A stretch of DNA of 58,865 bases from Rhodopseudomonas_A sp036404135 (GCF_036404135.1 NZ_DASWPE010000168.1:1-58865); one strand, 5' to 3'. Numbered from the stretch's first letter, positions 26,373 through 35,547 are shown. Translations and numbers: made by a program. The notes: generated by a model from the sequence alone, not told the origin.

Positions 26373-27278
26373 TTGATTTCTCAATTGAGCGACGATTCGA
26401 AGAGATTGGTCCCGCTCGCAAGCCCACCTCCCAACCCGATCGGCCTTTCCTTGCCACGCAGCGTCATTCCAGGGTTCGGCTTAGCGTTCGGCATCACCGT
26501 GCTCTATCTCGGCGCGATCGTGCTGCTGCCGCTCTGTGCGCTGATCCTGAAAGCCTCCGACATCGGCAGCGCGCAATTGTGGACCATCCTGTCGTCGCCG
26601 CGCACGCTGTCGTCGATCCGCGTGACCCTGACGATGGCGCTGGCCGCGACCGCCTTCAACGCGGTGTACGGTCTGCTGCTGGCCTGGGTGCTGGCGCGCT
26701 ATCAGTTCCCCGGCAAGCGGCTGCTCGACGCGCTGGTCGACGTGCCCTTCGCGCTGCCGACCGCGGTGGCGGGGCTGGCGCTGACCGCGCTGTTTTCCAA
26801 GAACGGCTGGTTCGGCGGACCGCTCGACGCGCTCGGCCTCAAGGTCGCCTATACCCCGCTCGGCATCGCGATCGCGATGGCCTTCGTCAGCGTGCCATTC
26901 GTGGTGCGCACGGTGCAGCCGGTGATCGAGGATCTTGGCAGCGACGTCGAGGAGGCCAGCCGCTCGCTCGGCGCCAGCGACCTGCAGATCCTCACCAAGA
27001 TCATCTTTCCGTCGATCTTTCCGGCGCTGCTCGCGGGCTGCTCGCTGGCGTTTGCGCGCAGCCTCGGCGAATTCGGCGCGGTGATCTTCATCGCCGGCAA
27101 CCAGCCGATGAAGACCGAGATCGTCGCGCTGCTGACCTTTATCCGCCTGGAGGAATATGACTACCAAGCGGCGGCGGCGATCGCCACGGTGATGCTGCTG
27201 ATGGCCTTTGTGATGCTGATCGTCACCAATGCGGTGCAGGCCTGGAACCTGCGCTATCTCGGCCGCGGAGGCACCTGA
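26373..27278 (+). CDS. cysT: Second sulfate ABC transporter permease, CysT type
   Basis: This 301-residue permease has about six helices, with FALPTAVAGLALTALF, VPFVVRTVQPVIEDL, the coupling loop VEEASRSLGASDLQ, and SLGEFGAVIFIAGNQ. The best start is TTG at 26373, since no ATG lies near the family start; the first 25 residues are poorly conserved. The last base of its TGA is the first base of the cysW2 ATG. It forms a permease pair with CysW2, but no cysA follows. Confidence 0.92.
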   Translation: MISQLSDDSKRLVPLASPPPNPIGLSLPRSVIPGFGLAFGITVLYLGAIVLLPLCALILKASDIGSAQLWTILSSPRTLSSIRVTLTMALAATAFNAVYGLLLAWVLARYQFPGKRLLDALVDVPFALPTAVAGLALTALFSKNGWFGGPLDALGLKVAYTPLGIAIAMAFVSVPFVVRTVQPVIEDLGSDVEEASRSLGASDLQILTKIIFPSIFPALLAGCSLAFARSLGEFGAVIFIAGNQPMKTEIVALLTFIRLEEYDYQAAAAIATVMLLMAFVMLIVTNAVQAWNLRYLGRGGT

Positions 27279-28138
27279 TGAGCAAGCCGCCGATCGAGAG
27301 CGACTGGATGGTGACGCCGGTCGGCGCCGGCCCGGTGGCGCGCCGCGTCGTGCTCGGCATCGTCGGCGTCGTCACGCTGTTGTTCCTGCTGGCGCCGCTG
27401 GCGCTGATCGTCGCCTCGGCGTTTTCGCAAGGCGCCGTCGTGTTCTTCCGCAGCCTCGGCGATCCGGGAACGCTGCACGCCATCAAGCTGACGCTGATCA
27501 CGGCTGCGATCGCAGTGCCGCTCAATATCCTGTTCGGCCTCGCCGCGGCCTGGACCGTGACCAAATTCACCTTCCCCGGCCGCACCTTCCTGATCGCGCT
27601 GATCGAACTGCCCTATTCCATCTCGCCGATCGTCGCCGGCGTGGCGTTTCTGTTCGTCTACGGCTCGCAGGGGCTGTTCGGGCCGCTGCTCGACCAGCTC
27701 GGCCTCAAGGTGATGTTCGCGCTGCCGGCGATCGTGCTGGCCAGCATGTTCGTCACCGCGCCGTTCGTGGCGCGCGAGCTGATCCCATTGATGCAGGTGC
27801 AGGGCACCGACGAGGAAGAAGCCGCGGTGACGCTCGGCGCCTCCGGGCTTGCGACTTTCGTCCGGGTCACGCTGCCGAATATCCGCTGGGCGGTGCTGTA
27901 TGGCGCGATCCTCTGCAACGCGCGGGTGATGGGCGAATTCGGCGCGGTGTCGGTGGTGTCCGGCAACATCCGCGGCCAGACCACCACGCTGCCGCTGCAG
28001 ATCGAACTTCTGTACCAGGACTACAATGTTGCCGGCGCGTTCGCCGCCGCCACCGTGCTGACCGCGGTGGCGGGGTTGACCATCGTCATCAAGCTGGCGC
28101 TGGAGCGCTTCGCCCGGGTCGAGCAGCCGCAGCGCTAG
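27278..28138 (+). CDS. cysW: Second sulfate ABC transporter permease, CysW type
   Basis: This 286-residue permease has about six helices, ELPYSISPIVAGVAFLFVYG, the coupling loop DEEEAAVTLGASGLATF, and MGEFGAVSVVSGNIRGQ. It overlaps cysT2 by 1 nt. It is the last gene of the plus-strand cys run. The expected cysA gene is absent; 139 bp later malate synthase begins. It presumably uses the CysA encoded at 13.2 kb or another unlinked ATPase. Confidence 0.92.
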   Translation: MSKPPIESDWMVTPVGAGPVARRVVLGIVGVVTLLFLLAPLALIVASAFSQGAVVFFRSLGDPGTLHAIKLTLITAAIAVPLNILFGLAAAWTVTKFTFPGRTFLIALIELPYSISPIVAGVAFLFVYGSQGLFGPLLDQLGLKVMFALPAIVLASMFVTAPFVARELIPLMQVQGTDEEEAAVTLGASGLATFVRVTLPNIRWAVLYGAILCNARVMGEFGAVSVVSGNIRGQTTTLPLQIELLYQDYNVAGAFAAATVLTAVAGLTIVIKLALERFARVEQPQR

Positions 28139-28277
28139 ATCGATCGTTGCGGCGGGGGGACTTCTCAACCGGCCGGCTTTGGCGCTAAAAGGCGGCCTAA
28201 GCGCCGCTAGGGAGGCGGCGCGCTTGCCCGTTGACCCTGTAAACGGCGGTTTGTGCCGTTTCTTGCTGGAAAATCAA

Positions 28278-30440
28278 ATGAATCGCATCAACGCCCACGG
28301 CCTTCAGATCGCGTCCGTTCTGTTCGACTTCATTGCCAAAGAAGCAGCCCCCAAGACAGCAATTGCTCCGGACACATTCTGGTCCGGATTTGCCGCGATC
28401 GTGCGCGATCTGGCGCCGAAGACCCGCGACCTGCTGGCGGTCCGCGACGCGTTGCAGCTCAAGATCGACGAATGGCACAAGGCCAACAAGGGCAAGCCCT
28501 GGGACATCGCGGCCTATACCGCGTTCCTCAAGGAGATCGGCTACCTGTTGCCGGAGCCCGCGACGGTGGCGGTCGAGACCAGCAATATCGACGAGGAAAT
28601 CGGCAAGATCTGCGGTCCGCAGCTGGTGGTGCCGCTGTCGAACGCGCGCTACGCGCTGAACGCCGCCAACGCCCGCTGGGGCTCGCTGTACGACGCGCTG
28701 TACGGCACCGACGCGATCCCGCACGACGCCTCGGAGACCGGCAAGGGTTACAACAAGGCGCGCGGCGACAAGGTGATCGCCAAGGCCAAGGCGTTTCTCG
28801 ACCAGGCGGTGCCGCTGGCGACCGCGAGCCACAGCGACGTCACCTCCTACAGCGTGATCGCCGGCCATCTGTCGGTGAAGCTGAAGAGCGGCAACGCCAC
28901 CGCGTTGAAGAACGCCGCGCAGTTCGCCGGCTTCCTCGGCGAGGCCGCGGCGCCGAGCGCAATCCTCTTGGTCAACCACGGCATGCATATCGAGATCAGA
29001 ATCGACCGCTCGAGTGTGATCGGCAAGGACGACGCCGCCGGCGTCGCCGACATCATCCTGGAATCCGCGGTCTCCACCATCCTCGACATGGAAGACTCGG
29101 TCGCCGCGGTCGACGCCGAGGACAAGGTGCTGATCTATCGCAACACGCTCGGCCTGATGAACGGCACGCTGACCGCCGACTTCGACAAGGGCGGCAAGAC
29201 GCTGACCCGCGCGCTGAACGGCGACCGGGTGTACCAGACCGCCGACGGCAAGGGCCTGACGCTGCACGGGCGCAGTCTGTTGCTGATGCGCAATGTCGGC
29301 CATCACATGTACACCGACGCGGTGCTCGACGAGACCGGCGCGGAAATCCCCGAAGGCTTTCTCGACGCCGCGGTCGCCGGGCTGCTGGCGATCCACGACC
29401 TCAAGGGCAGTTCGAAGACCCGCAACAGCCGCACCGGCTCGGTCTATATCGTCAAGCCGAAGATGCACGGCCCCGACGAAGTGGCGCTCACCGTCGAGCT
29501 GTTCGGCCGCGTCGAGCAGCTGCTGAATCTGCCGGAGAACACCCTGAAAGTCGGCATCATGGACGAGGAGCGCCGCACCACGGTGAACCTCAAGGCCTGC
29601 ATCCAGCAGGCGTCGAAACGCATCGTCTTCATCAACACCGGATTCTTGGATCGCACCGGCGACGAGATCCATACCTCGATGGAAGCCGGTCCGATGATCC
29701 GCAAGAACGAGATGAAGGCGCAGCCCTGGATCAAGGCCTACGAAGACTGGAACGTCGACATCGGACTGATCGACGGGCTGCCCGGCCACGCCCAGATCGG
29801 CAAGGGGATGTGGGCGGCGCCGGACAAGATGGCCGACATGCTGGTGCAGAAGATCGGCCATCCGCAGGCCGGCGCCACCACCGCCTGGGTGCCGTCGCCG
29901 ACCGCGGCGACGCTGCACGCGTTGCACTATCATCAGGTCGACGTGCTGAAGCGTCAGCAGGAATTGAAGGCCGGCGGGCCGCGCGCCAAGCTCAGCGACA
30001 TCCTCACCATTCCGGTGTCGCAATCGAACTGGGCGCCGGACGACGTCCGCCAGGAGATCGACAACAATTGCCAGGGCATCCTCGGCTATGTGGTGCGCTG
30101 GATCGACCAGGGCGTCGGCTGCTCCAAGGTGCCGGACATCCACGACGTCGGGCTGATGGAAGACCGCGCCACGCTGCGGATTTCCAGCCAGCATCTGGCG
30201 AACTGGCTGCATCAGGGCGTGATCACCAGGGAGCAGGTGCAGGAATCCTTGCAGCGGATGGCGCTGGTGGTCGACCAGCAGAACCAAGGCGATCCGTTGT
30301 ACAAGCCGATGGCGCCCGCCTTCGACGGCGTGGCGTTCAAGGCGGCCTGCGATCTGATTTTCAAGGGCCGCGAGCAACCCAACGGCTACACCGAGTTCAT
30401 CCTTACCGCGCGGCGCCGCGAAGCCAAAGCCGCGGTGTGA
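28278..30440 (+). CDS. glcB: Malate synthase G
   Basis: This 720-residue protein has the length and motifs of the monomeric G isoform. These include LVNHGMHIEIRIDRSS, ILDMEDSVAAVDAEDK, GSVYIVKPKMHGPDEV, GIMDEERRTTVNLKACI and ISSQHLANWLHQGV. It condenses glyoxylate with acetyl-CoA to malate in the glyoxylate shunt or glycolate use. I chose ATG at 28278; 33 upstream codons are open but not family-like. The 139-bp gap from cysW2 contains short inverted repeats. A strong terminator follows the gene. No isocitrate lyase gene is in the window. Confidence 0.95.
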   Translation: MNRINAHGLQIASVLFDFIAKEAAPKTAIAPDTFWSGFAAIVRDLAPKTRDLLAVRDALQLKIDEWHKANKGKPWDIAAYTAFLKEIGYLLPEPATVAVETSNIDEEIGKICGPQLVVPLSNARYALNAANARWGSLYDALYGTDAIPHDASETGKGYNKARGDKVIAKAKAFLDQAVPLATASHSDVTSYSVIAGHLSVKLKSGNATALKNAAQFAGFLGEAAAPSAILLVNHGMHIEIRIDRSSVIGKDDAAGVADIILESAVSTILDMEDSVAAVDAEDKVLIYRNTLGLMNGTLTADFDKGGKTLTRALNGDRVYQTADGKGLTLHGRSLLLMRNVGHHMYTDAVLDETGAEIPEGFLDAAVAGLLAIHDLKGSSKTRNSRTGSVYIVKPKMHGPDEVALTVELFGRVEQLLNLPENTLKVGIMDEERRTTVNLKACIQQASKRIVFINTGFLDRTGDEIHTSMEAGPMIRKNEMKAQPWIKAYEDWNVDIGLIDGLPGHAQIGKGMWAAPDKMADMLVQKIGHPQAGATTAWVPSPTAATLHALHYHQVDVLKRQQELKAGGPRAKLSDILTIPVSQSNWAPDDVRQEIDNNCQGILGYVVRWIDQGVGCSKVPDIHDVGLMEDRATLRISSQHLANWLHQGVITREQVQESLQRMALVVDQQNQGDPLYKPMAPAFDGVAFKAACDLIFKGREQPNGYTEFILTARRREAKAAV

Positions 30441-30498
30441 GATCGGCGCGGCGACGCCAGACGCCGCCACGATTGCCCTCGCGAAAAGCCCCTTCGCG

Positions 30499-30530
30499 AA
30501 AAAGCCCCGGCCAATCGGCCGGGGCTTTTT
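30499..30530 (+). terminator. Rho-independent terminator after glcB
   Basis: A 14-bp perfect stem, AAAAAGCCCCGGCC paired with GGCCGGGGCTTTTT around an AATC loop, ends in a T-run about 60 bp after the malate synthase stop. The symmetry means it could also stop transcription coming from the minus-strand small membrane protein gene. Confidence 0.92.
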
Positions 30531-30557
30531 GTTAGGACCGCGTCGTCGGCGATCGGC

Positions 30558-30719
30558 CTAAAACACCGCGAGATATTTCAGCAGCGAAATGACGCCGATA
30601 ATGATGACGATGATCCGCGCGATCTGCTTGGCGCGACCGTCGAGCGGCAACATGTTGATCAGGTAGAGAACCAGGATCACGACCAGGAACGTGATCAAAA
30701 TACCGATGAGCAGCGACAT
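30558..30719 (-). CDS. Small two-helix membrane protein (Thivi_2564-like)
   Basis: This 53-residue protein is MSLLIGILITFLVVILVLYL followed by INMLPLDGRAKQ and a second hydrophobic helix ending LLKYLAVF. The two-helix hairpin with a short polar PLDGRAKQ turn resembles small membrane proteins annotated as the Thivi_2564 family. GAAGGG lies about 8 nt before the ATG. It is flanked by the glcB terminator and a 112-bp gap before the DUF2865 gene. The role is unknown. Confidence 0.75.
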   Translation of the reverse strand: MSLLIGILITFLVVILVLYLINMLPLDGRAKQIARIIVIIIGVISLLKYLAVF

Positions 30720-30831
30720 CACAAAACCCTTCAACGGCTGAGGACGAGTGTCGCGGTCGCCGTTATCCGCCCGCGCCAGAACTTAACTGGCGACGGGCCT
30801 CCGGGTTCCAGCTTTGGAACAGGAGCTCAGT

Positions 30832-31485
30832 CTAATCGGATGCCACCACCGGAAACTGCTGGTATCGCGCGCGGACCTGCGCCGAAACCGGCGAGAAGTT
30901 CAGCTCGCCGCGTCGGCGGTCGGCGCGGCCGGCCACCATCAGGCCGTCGGCGGCCGCGACGATGTCGCCCTTGCGCACGGTGGGATCATCCTTGATGTCG
31001 ACCTTGGCCAGCCCGAACTGATCTTTGCCGTTGCAGGTGCAGCCGGCGACGATCTCATTGCGATATTTGAACGCGTTCGGCAGTTCGGAATAGGACTTGC
31101 CGCCGGCCGAGGCGGTATCGATGCTGCTGCCGTAGAATACCTTGGTATCCGAGGCCGGACAGAAGCTGTTGCAGGCTTCGGCGCGGCTCTGATTGTCCGG
31201 AGCATTGATCGGGAAATAACGGCCGTCGCAGGTGCGCACGCAATAGGCCTGGCCGCCGCCGGAAAAACTCCGCGCCGGGGCGCTCGAGCGCGGCGCCGGC
31301 GCATAATCGCCCTCCGCGCTGAACGGCAGCGGCGGCTGTTCGCGGAACGCGCGCTGCGGCGCGGCCAGGCCGCCGAACAGCGCCGAGAAGAAATCCTCGG
31401 CCTCTGCCCCGCCCGCTCCCGCCAACAGCAGCGAAGCCACCATCGCAACAAGCATTCCGGTTCGTTGACGTGACGACACAGACAT
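30832..31485 (-). CDS. DUF2865 family exported protein
   Basis: This 217-residue protein has a signal peptide ending GGAEAED. Its Cys-rich middle has YCVRTCDGRYFPI, ACNSFCPASDTKVFYGSSID and GCTCNGKDQFGLAKVDI. This is the DUF2865 pattern, found almost only in Rhizobiales. The paired Cys suggest disulfides in the periplasm. I chose ATG at 31485 so the signal peptide is well placed. It follows the L,D-transpeptidase gene by 23 bp, probably in one transcript, which hints at a cell-wall role. The function is otherwise unknown. Confidence 0.87.
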   Translation of the reverse strand: MSVSSRQRTGMLVAMVASLLLAGAGGAEAEDFFSALFGGLAAPQRAFREQPPLPFSAEGDYAPAPRSSAPARSFSGGGQAYCVRTCDGRYFPINAPDNQSRAEACNSFCPASDTKVFYGSSIDTASAGGKSYSELPNAFKYRNEIVAGCTCNGKDQFGLAKVDIKDDPTVRKGDIVAAADGLMVAGRADRRRGELNFSPVSAQVRARYQQFPVVASD

Positions 31486-31508
31486 CGGACCGCTCCCAAT
31501 CGCCGACA

Positions 31509-32252
31509 TCAGCGCAGCGCAGACGCCGGCAGATTCATCGCCTGCCGGCCCGGCTGCTCACGGCCCGGCGCGACGCGGTCGGTGCCGCGGGCTTCGAAGC
31601 GGCGCTCGCTCTTCGGCAACACCACCACCTTGGTGCCGACGCCGACCCGGTTGAACAGGTCCGCGACGTCGTCATTGGTGAGCCGGATGCAGCCGGACGA
31701 CACGAACTTGCCGATCGTCGAGGGATCGTTGGTGCCGTGAATACGATAGTCGCTGGAGCCGAGATACATCGCGCGGGCGCCGAGCGGGTTGCCCGGGCCA
31801 CCGGCCATGAAGCGCGGCAGATAGGGCTGGCGGGCAATCATTTCCGCCGGCGGATGCCAATCCGGCCATTCGGCCTTGCGGCTGATGGTCTGCACGCCCG
31901 CCCAGGTAAAACCTTCGCGGCCGACGCCGACGCCGTAGCGGATCGCGCGGTTCTGACCGAGCACATAATACAAATAGGTGTTCGGGGTATCGACGATCAA
32001 GGTGCCGGCGGGCTCGCGGGTCGGATAGTTGACGACGGTTCGCTTGAACCGCTCGGGCACCGCGGCGTCGTCCGGCGCAACCGCGGTCTCGTCGGTCGAG
32101 AACGGACCGGCCGACTCTTGCGGCACCGCGGCATAGCTCAGCGCCTGCGCCGACGCCTGATGAGCAAACATCGAGCACGCCGCAATCACCACGGTCGCCA
32201 TCGCCAGCCGATGGAGCGAGTGCCTGCCATTGGACGAAGAGAGCTTGATCAT
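31509..32252 (-). CDS. L,D-transpeptidase (YkuD domain)
   Basis: This 247-residue exported protein has a signal peptide ending HQASAQA. Its C-terminal YkuD catalytic domain carries HGTNDPSTIGKFVSSGCIRL, where the Cys is the acylated nucleophile. WPDWHPPAEMIARQPYLP is typical of the rhizobial ErfK/YbiS subgroup. It forms 3-3 peptidoglycan crosslinks or links proteins to the wall. I chose ATG at 32252 because GGGGTGG precedes it. It is divergent from the AI-2E-type transporter gene across 211 bp. Confidence 0.92.
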   Translation of the reverse strand: MIKLSSSNGRHSLHRLAMATVVIAACSMFAHQASAQALSYAAVPQESAGPFSTDETAVAPDDAAVPERFKRTVVNYPTREPAGTLIVDTPNTYLYYVLGQNRAIRYGVGVGREGFTWAGVQTISRKAEWPDWHPPAEMIARQPYLPRFMAGGPGNPLGARAMYLGSSDYRIHGTNDPSTIGKFVSSGCIRLTNDDVADLFNRVGVGTKVVVLPKSERRFEARGTDRVAPGREQPGRQAMNLPASALR

Positions 32253-32364
32253 GATGCCACCCCGCTGTGCTGCATCGCATCGATGCACGGACACACAACG
32301 CGGCGTATCACCGCAGGTTCCTCTGTACCGACCGCGCCGCTCGCTTTCCTTGCGGATTGCGCGA

Positions 32365-32389
32365 GGAACAGAAGGTGACGTCACCTGTT
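32365..32389 (+). promoter_or_regulatory. Palindrome and possible EcfG-like promoter before the AI-2E-type gene
   Basis: The perfect 12-bp palindrome GGTGACGTCACC occupies 32374-32385. It lies inside a GGAAC (32365-32369), 16-bp spacer, TGTT (32386-32389) arrangement. The EcfG consensus is GGAAC-N16/17-CGTT, so the -10 has one mismatch. Either reading is tentative. Confidence 0.35.
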
Positions 32390-32463
32390 GATCGCGAAGA
32401 TAGCACAGCACTGTCGCCATCGGGCCGCCTGGAAAGCTCGGTTGTCAAACGGGGGTCGAGGAT

Positions 32464-33579
32464 TTGCGGGTGATTCAAGCCGAGCCGGCGGGCACGCCGG
32501 TTCCTGACAGTACAGCGGAGCGACGGCCATTGGTGCGGCGCACCGAGGTCGTGGCCTTCGCCCTGGTGGCTTTGCTGGTGATCGTGATCGTGGCCGCGCT
32601 TTACGTCGCCAAGCCGTTCTTTCTTCCGATCGTCATGGCTTTCGTGGTCGGCACCATGCTGTCGCCCGCCGCCGGACTGATGGAGCGGTTCAAAATCCCC
32701 CGGCCGCTCGCCGCGGCGCTGATCGTCGCCGTGGTCTTCGGGATCGTCGCCTTCATCGTGGCGCTGATTTCCGCGCCGGTGGTGGAATGGAGCAACCGGC
32801 TTCCGGAGCTCGGATCGATGCTGAAAGACAAGCTGCACAGCTTCGACCGGCCGATCGCGATGTGGCATCAGTTGCAGAGTTCGCTGGGCGGCATCGACGG
32901 CAAAGCGGGCACCGAGATCCAGTTTCCGAAGATCGACTGGGTGCAGCCCACCTACGAGTTTCTGTCGCCGACGCTGACCGAGATCCTGCTGTTTCTGGCG
33001 ACCCTGGTGCTGTTCATCGCCAGCTGGAAGGATCTGCGCCGCGGCCTGGTGATGACCTTCGCCAGCCGCGAGACAAGGCTGCGGGCGTTGCGGATCCTCA
33101 ACGAAATCGAGGGCAGCCTCGGCAGCTATCTGTTGACCGTCACCCTGATCAACCTCGGCTACGGTACCGCGACAGGGATCATCTGCGCGCTCGCCGGCAT
33201 GCCGAACCCGGCGGCGCTCGGCGCGCTCGCGGCCACGCTGAATTTTTTCCCGATCATCGGCCCGTTCGTGATGTTCGTGATCCTGACCGTGGTCGGCATC
33301 GTCAGTTTTCCGACTCTGGGCGGCGGGCTGGTGGCGCCGCTGGCCTTCGTCGGGCTGACATTCGTCGAGGGCCACTTCGTCACGCCGACGATCATCGGGC
33401 GGCGGCTATCGCTCAACGCCTTGGCGGTGTTCATCGCGCTGGCGTTCTGGACCTGGCTGTGGGGGCCGATGGGGGGATTTCTCGCCTCGCCGCTATTGAT
33501 CATGGCGCTGGTGGTCAAGGAGCACGTGATGCCCGACGACGCGCCGCATCTGCCGGGTTCGGAGCCGGAGGCGAATTAG
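32464..33579 (+). CDS. AI-2E family transporter (PerM/TqsA-like membrane protein)
   Basis: This 371-residue membrane protein has about eight helices with the AI-2E family pattern. A pair of N-terminal helices (FALVALLVIVIVAALYVAKP, then FLPIVMAFVVGTMLSP) is followed by a soluble stretch. The second bundle contains FFPIIGPFVMFVI and VEGHFVTPTIIGRRLSLNAL. Functions in the family vary (AI-2 export, Na+/H+ antiport, unknown). The start is uncertain: TTG at 32464 or GTG at 32470. It is monocistronic, with a REP-like element downstream. Confidence 0.85.
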   Translation: MRVIQAEPAGTPVPDSTAERRPLVRRTEVVAFALVALLVIVIVAALYVAKPFFLPIVMAFVVGTMLSPAAGLMERFKIPRPLAAALIVAVVFGIVAFIVALISAPVVEWSNRLPELGSMLKDKLHSFDRPIAMWHQLQSSLGGIDGKAGTEIQFPKIDWVQPTYEFLSPTLTEILLFLATLVLFIASWKDLRRGLVMTFASRETRLRALRILNEIEGSLGSYLLTVTLINLGYGTATGIICALAGMPNPAALGALAATLNFFPIIGPFVMFVILTVVGIVSFPTLGGGLVAPLAFVGLTFVEGHFVTPTIIGRRLSLNALAVFIALAFWTWLWGPMGGFLASPLLIMALVVKEHVMPDDAPHLPGSEPEAN

Positions 33580-33942
33580 GGACGTTTCGAGCGGGATTGA
33601 TGCGCTTCAAGCTTGCTTGGCGTCATTCCGGGGCGCGACAGCGCAAGCTCGAGCGAGCCCGGAATCCATAGCCCCTGCAGGGGATATGGATTCCGGACTT
33701 GCTCGTTCTAACGAACTCGCAATCCGGAATGACGAAGGCATTTGGGTAGATGTTCAAGCCAAACCGAAATGTCCGGGCCGGCTGATGATCGCGTGTCGGC
33801 TGGTTGCTTAGCTGATTATTTATTCATTTAAGCGGGTAGATCGCGCGAGCGGATCCAGTGGATGACCGATCCGGGCGGGTTCAGATGCCGCAGTGCGACA
33901 CTGCGGTCATCTCATCAGGTCTGGCAGACCAGGTTAGGCGGT
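33580..33942. repeat. Intergenic region with a REP-like palindrome
   Basis: No gene is supported in these 363 bp. A palindromic element runs from CGTCATTCCGGGG at 33621 to CCGGAATGACG at 33734. An inner stem pairs GGAATCCATA with TATGGATTCC around CCCCTGCAGGGG. The remaining sequence to 33942 is unremarkable, with a short AT-rich patch near 33810-33835. Confidence 0.82.
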
Positions 33943-34353
33943 TCAGGTCAGGCAGCGACCGGGCTGCAATTGTTTGGCGATCTCGGTCAGTACGCTCACG
34001 ACCGGCTCGCACGCCACCATCCGCTTGCTCTGGGCGGCCGGCGACGGCTGGCTCGGCCGGTTGAAGCGGGCATCGCCGCGCTGATCCGCGGGAATGCGCA
34101 CCGCGACCGACAGATCCGGCTGTCCGACCACCCGGAACGAGATGGTCCGGCTGTTGGCGCCGATCTGCGCGGCGCCGCCGCGATCGGATTTTGCGCTGCG
34201 GTTCACCGCGACGACCGCCGTCGTCTCGTCGAGCGCGGCCTGTTCACCGCGCGGGCTCAGCGCGCCAAGATCACTCCCCGACGCCAGCTGGGCGACGCCC
34301 AGACTGACGGTCACTGCACAAACTCCCAGCACGGCGTGGAAAATCTTGGCCAT
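33943..34353 (-). CDS. Exported hypothetical protein of the Bradyrhizobium group
   Basis: This 136-residue protein has a signal peptide (MAKIFHAVLGVCAVTVSLGV) and a C-terminal MVACEPVVSVLTEIAKQLQ followed by PGRCLT. The last segment, with its Cys pair, is a pattern I associate with small exported proteins of Bradyrhizobium and Rhodopseudomonas. I chose ATG at 34353 so that the signal peptide starts correctly; 28 more codons are open upstream. It has no operon partner. Function unknown. Confidence 0.7.
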   Translation of the reverse strand: MAKIFHAVLGVCAVTVSLGVAQLASGSDLGALSPRGEQAALDETTAVVAVNRSAKSDRGGAAQIGANSRTISFRVVGQPDLSVAVRIPADQRGDARFNRPSQPSPAAQSKRMVACEPVVSVLTEIAKQLQPGRCLT

Positions 34354-34685
34354 ATCGTTGCGCCTTCCAGCTCGCCTCGTGGTGATTTGATGAGGCAACG
34401 TGACCGAGCCGTCGCGGTTCTCGGCAAAAGCCATCACTTAACCGTGTGAAGATTTTCGTGGCCGACGCGGAACGTTTTTCACCGCCGGGAGTCGTTACGA
34501 CAGCCGGTTGTCCCCTGCCCCCATTGACCGGCGCTGTAGGGCGCAGCTGTGGTGATGCCAGCTGCGCCCTACTTCTTATTATTTGGGCCTTGGCTCTTAT
34601 TTGGGCCTCATCGGCCCCTCGTCCCTGATGACGCAAAAACAAAAAGCCAGCGCGAGGCCGGCTTTTTGCGTCGTCAATTGGAGGA
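34354..34685. other. Intergenic region with two hairpins
   Basis: No gene is supported. The region contains a perfect 14-bp stem (GTAGGGCGCAGCTG paired with CAGCTGCGCCCTAC) at 34536-34572, then ATTTGGGCCTTGG and ATTTGGGCCTCAT as a short direct repeat, and the phyR terminator at 34641-34667. Confidence 0.75.
34641..34667 (-). terminator. Rho-independent terminator of phyR
   Basis: AAAAAGCC pairs with GGCTTTTT around a GC-rich loop. Read on the minus strand it is followed by TTTTTGTTTTTG, 18 bp after the phyR stop. The plus strand also ends in a T-run, so it may be bidirectional. Confidence 0.85.
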
Positions 34686-35492
34686 TCAGGAGACCGCGGC
34701 GCGCGGCGCCCGGTTGCGCGAGTTGCGCTGAAAGAACAGCGCCTGGCTGGCCACCGCCGACACCATCGCCGGCTGGAACGGTTTCGAGATCAGGAACGCC
34801 GGCTCCGGGCGCTCGCCGGTCAGGAACCGCTCGGGATAGGCGGTAATAAACACCACCGGGACCTCGAAGGTCTTCAGCAGCTCATTGACCGCGTCGAGCC
34901 CGGAGCTGCCGTCGGCGAGCTGAATATCCGCCAGGATCAATCCCGGCTTGCGGCTCTTGGCCAGCGCGATGGCGTCGGCATGGGTGCGCGCGACCCCGAT
35001 CACATTGTGCCCGAGGTTCTTCACCAGGCTCTCGAGGTCCATGGCGATGAAGGTCTCGTCCTCGATGATCAGCACATCGGTGGCGATCTCGGCCGCCATT
35101 TCGCGACCGGCGACCTCGGTCAGCTTGCGCACCTCGACGACGTCGAGAGCCAGGATGAAGGCGACTTCCTCCTCCGAAAATCCTTCAAGCGACAGCAGCA
35201 GGAAGGCCTGACGAGGTAACGGAGTAATGTTGGAGAGCCGCCGCTCCGACGGCAACGGCAGCGTCATCACCTCGGTATCGTCGTTCAACGCCACCGAATT
35301 CCAGATCCGCGTGAACAGGCGAAACAACCCGGCACGGGCGCCGTGCTGCTCGTCGAGCAGGGTCTGATCCTGCAACAGCGCCTCCAGCATCGCACCCACA
35401 TAGGCATCGCCGGATGCCTGGTTGCCGGTCAGGGCCCGGGCGTAGCGGCGCAACAAAGGCAAATGTTCAGCAACAAGCTGTGATCGGGACAT
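34686..35492 (-). CDS. phyR: General stress response regulator PhyR
   Basis: This 268-residue protein has an N-terminal sigma-like domain (residues 1-125, with LEGFSEEEVAFILAL in the sigma-4-like part) and a C-terminal receiver domain. The receiver has acidic IIEDE, phospho-acceptor Asp in LILADIQLADG, FITAYPERF and Lys in ISKPF. When phosphorylated, PhyR binds NepR and frees the sigma factor EcfG. ATG at 35492 has GGAG 5 nt before it. It is divergent from nepR-ecfG, the standard layout. A GGAAC-type promoter lies upstream. Confidence 0.96.
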   Translation of the reverse strand: MSRSQLVAEHLPLLRRYARALTGNQASGDAYVGAMLEALLQDQTLLDEQHGARAGLFRLFTRIWNSVALNDDTEVMTLPLPSERRLSNITPLPRQAFLLLSLEGFSEEEVAFILALDVVEVRKLTEVAGREMAAEIATDVLIIEDETFIAMDLESLVKNLGHNVIGVARTHADAIALAKSRKPGLILADIQLADGSSGLDAVNELLKTFEVPVVFITAYPERFLTGERPEPAFLISKPFQPAMVSAVASQALFFQRNSRNRAPRAAVS

Positions 35493-35547
35493 CCCCACTC
35501 CATTAATTTAGGCCTGTCGGGTGGCCTCAGCCCCCGATGCGCATATC

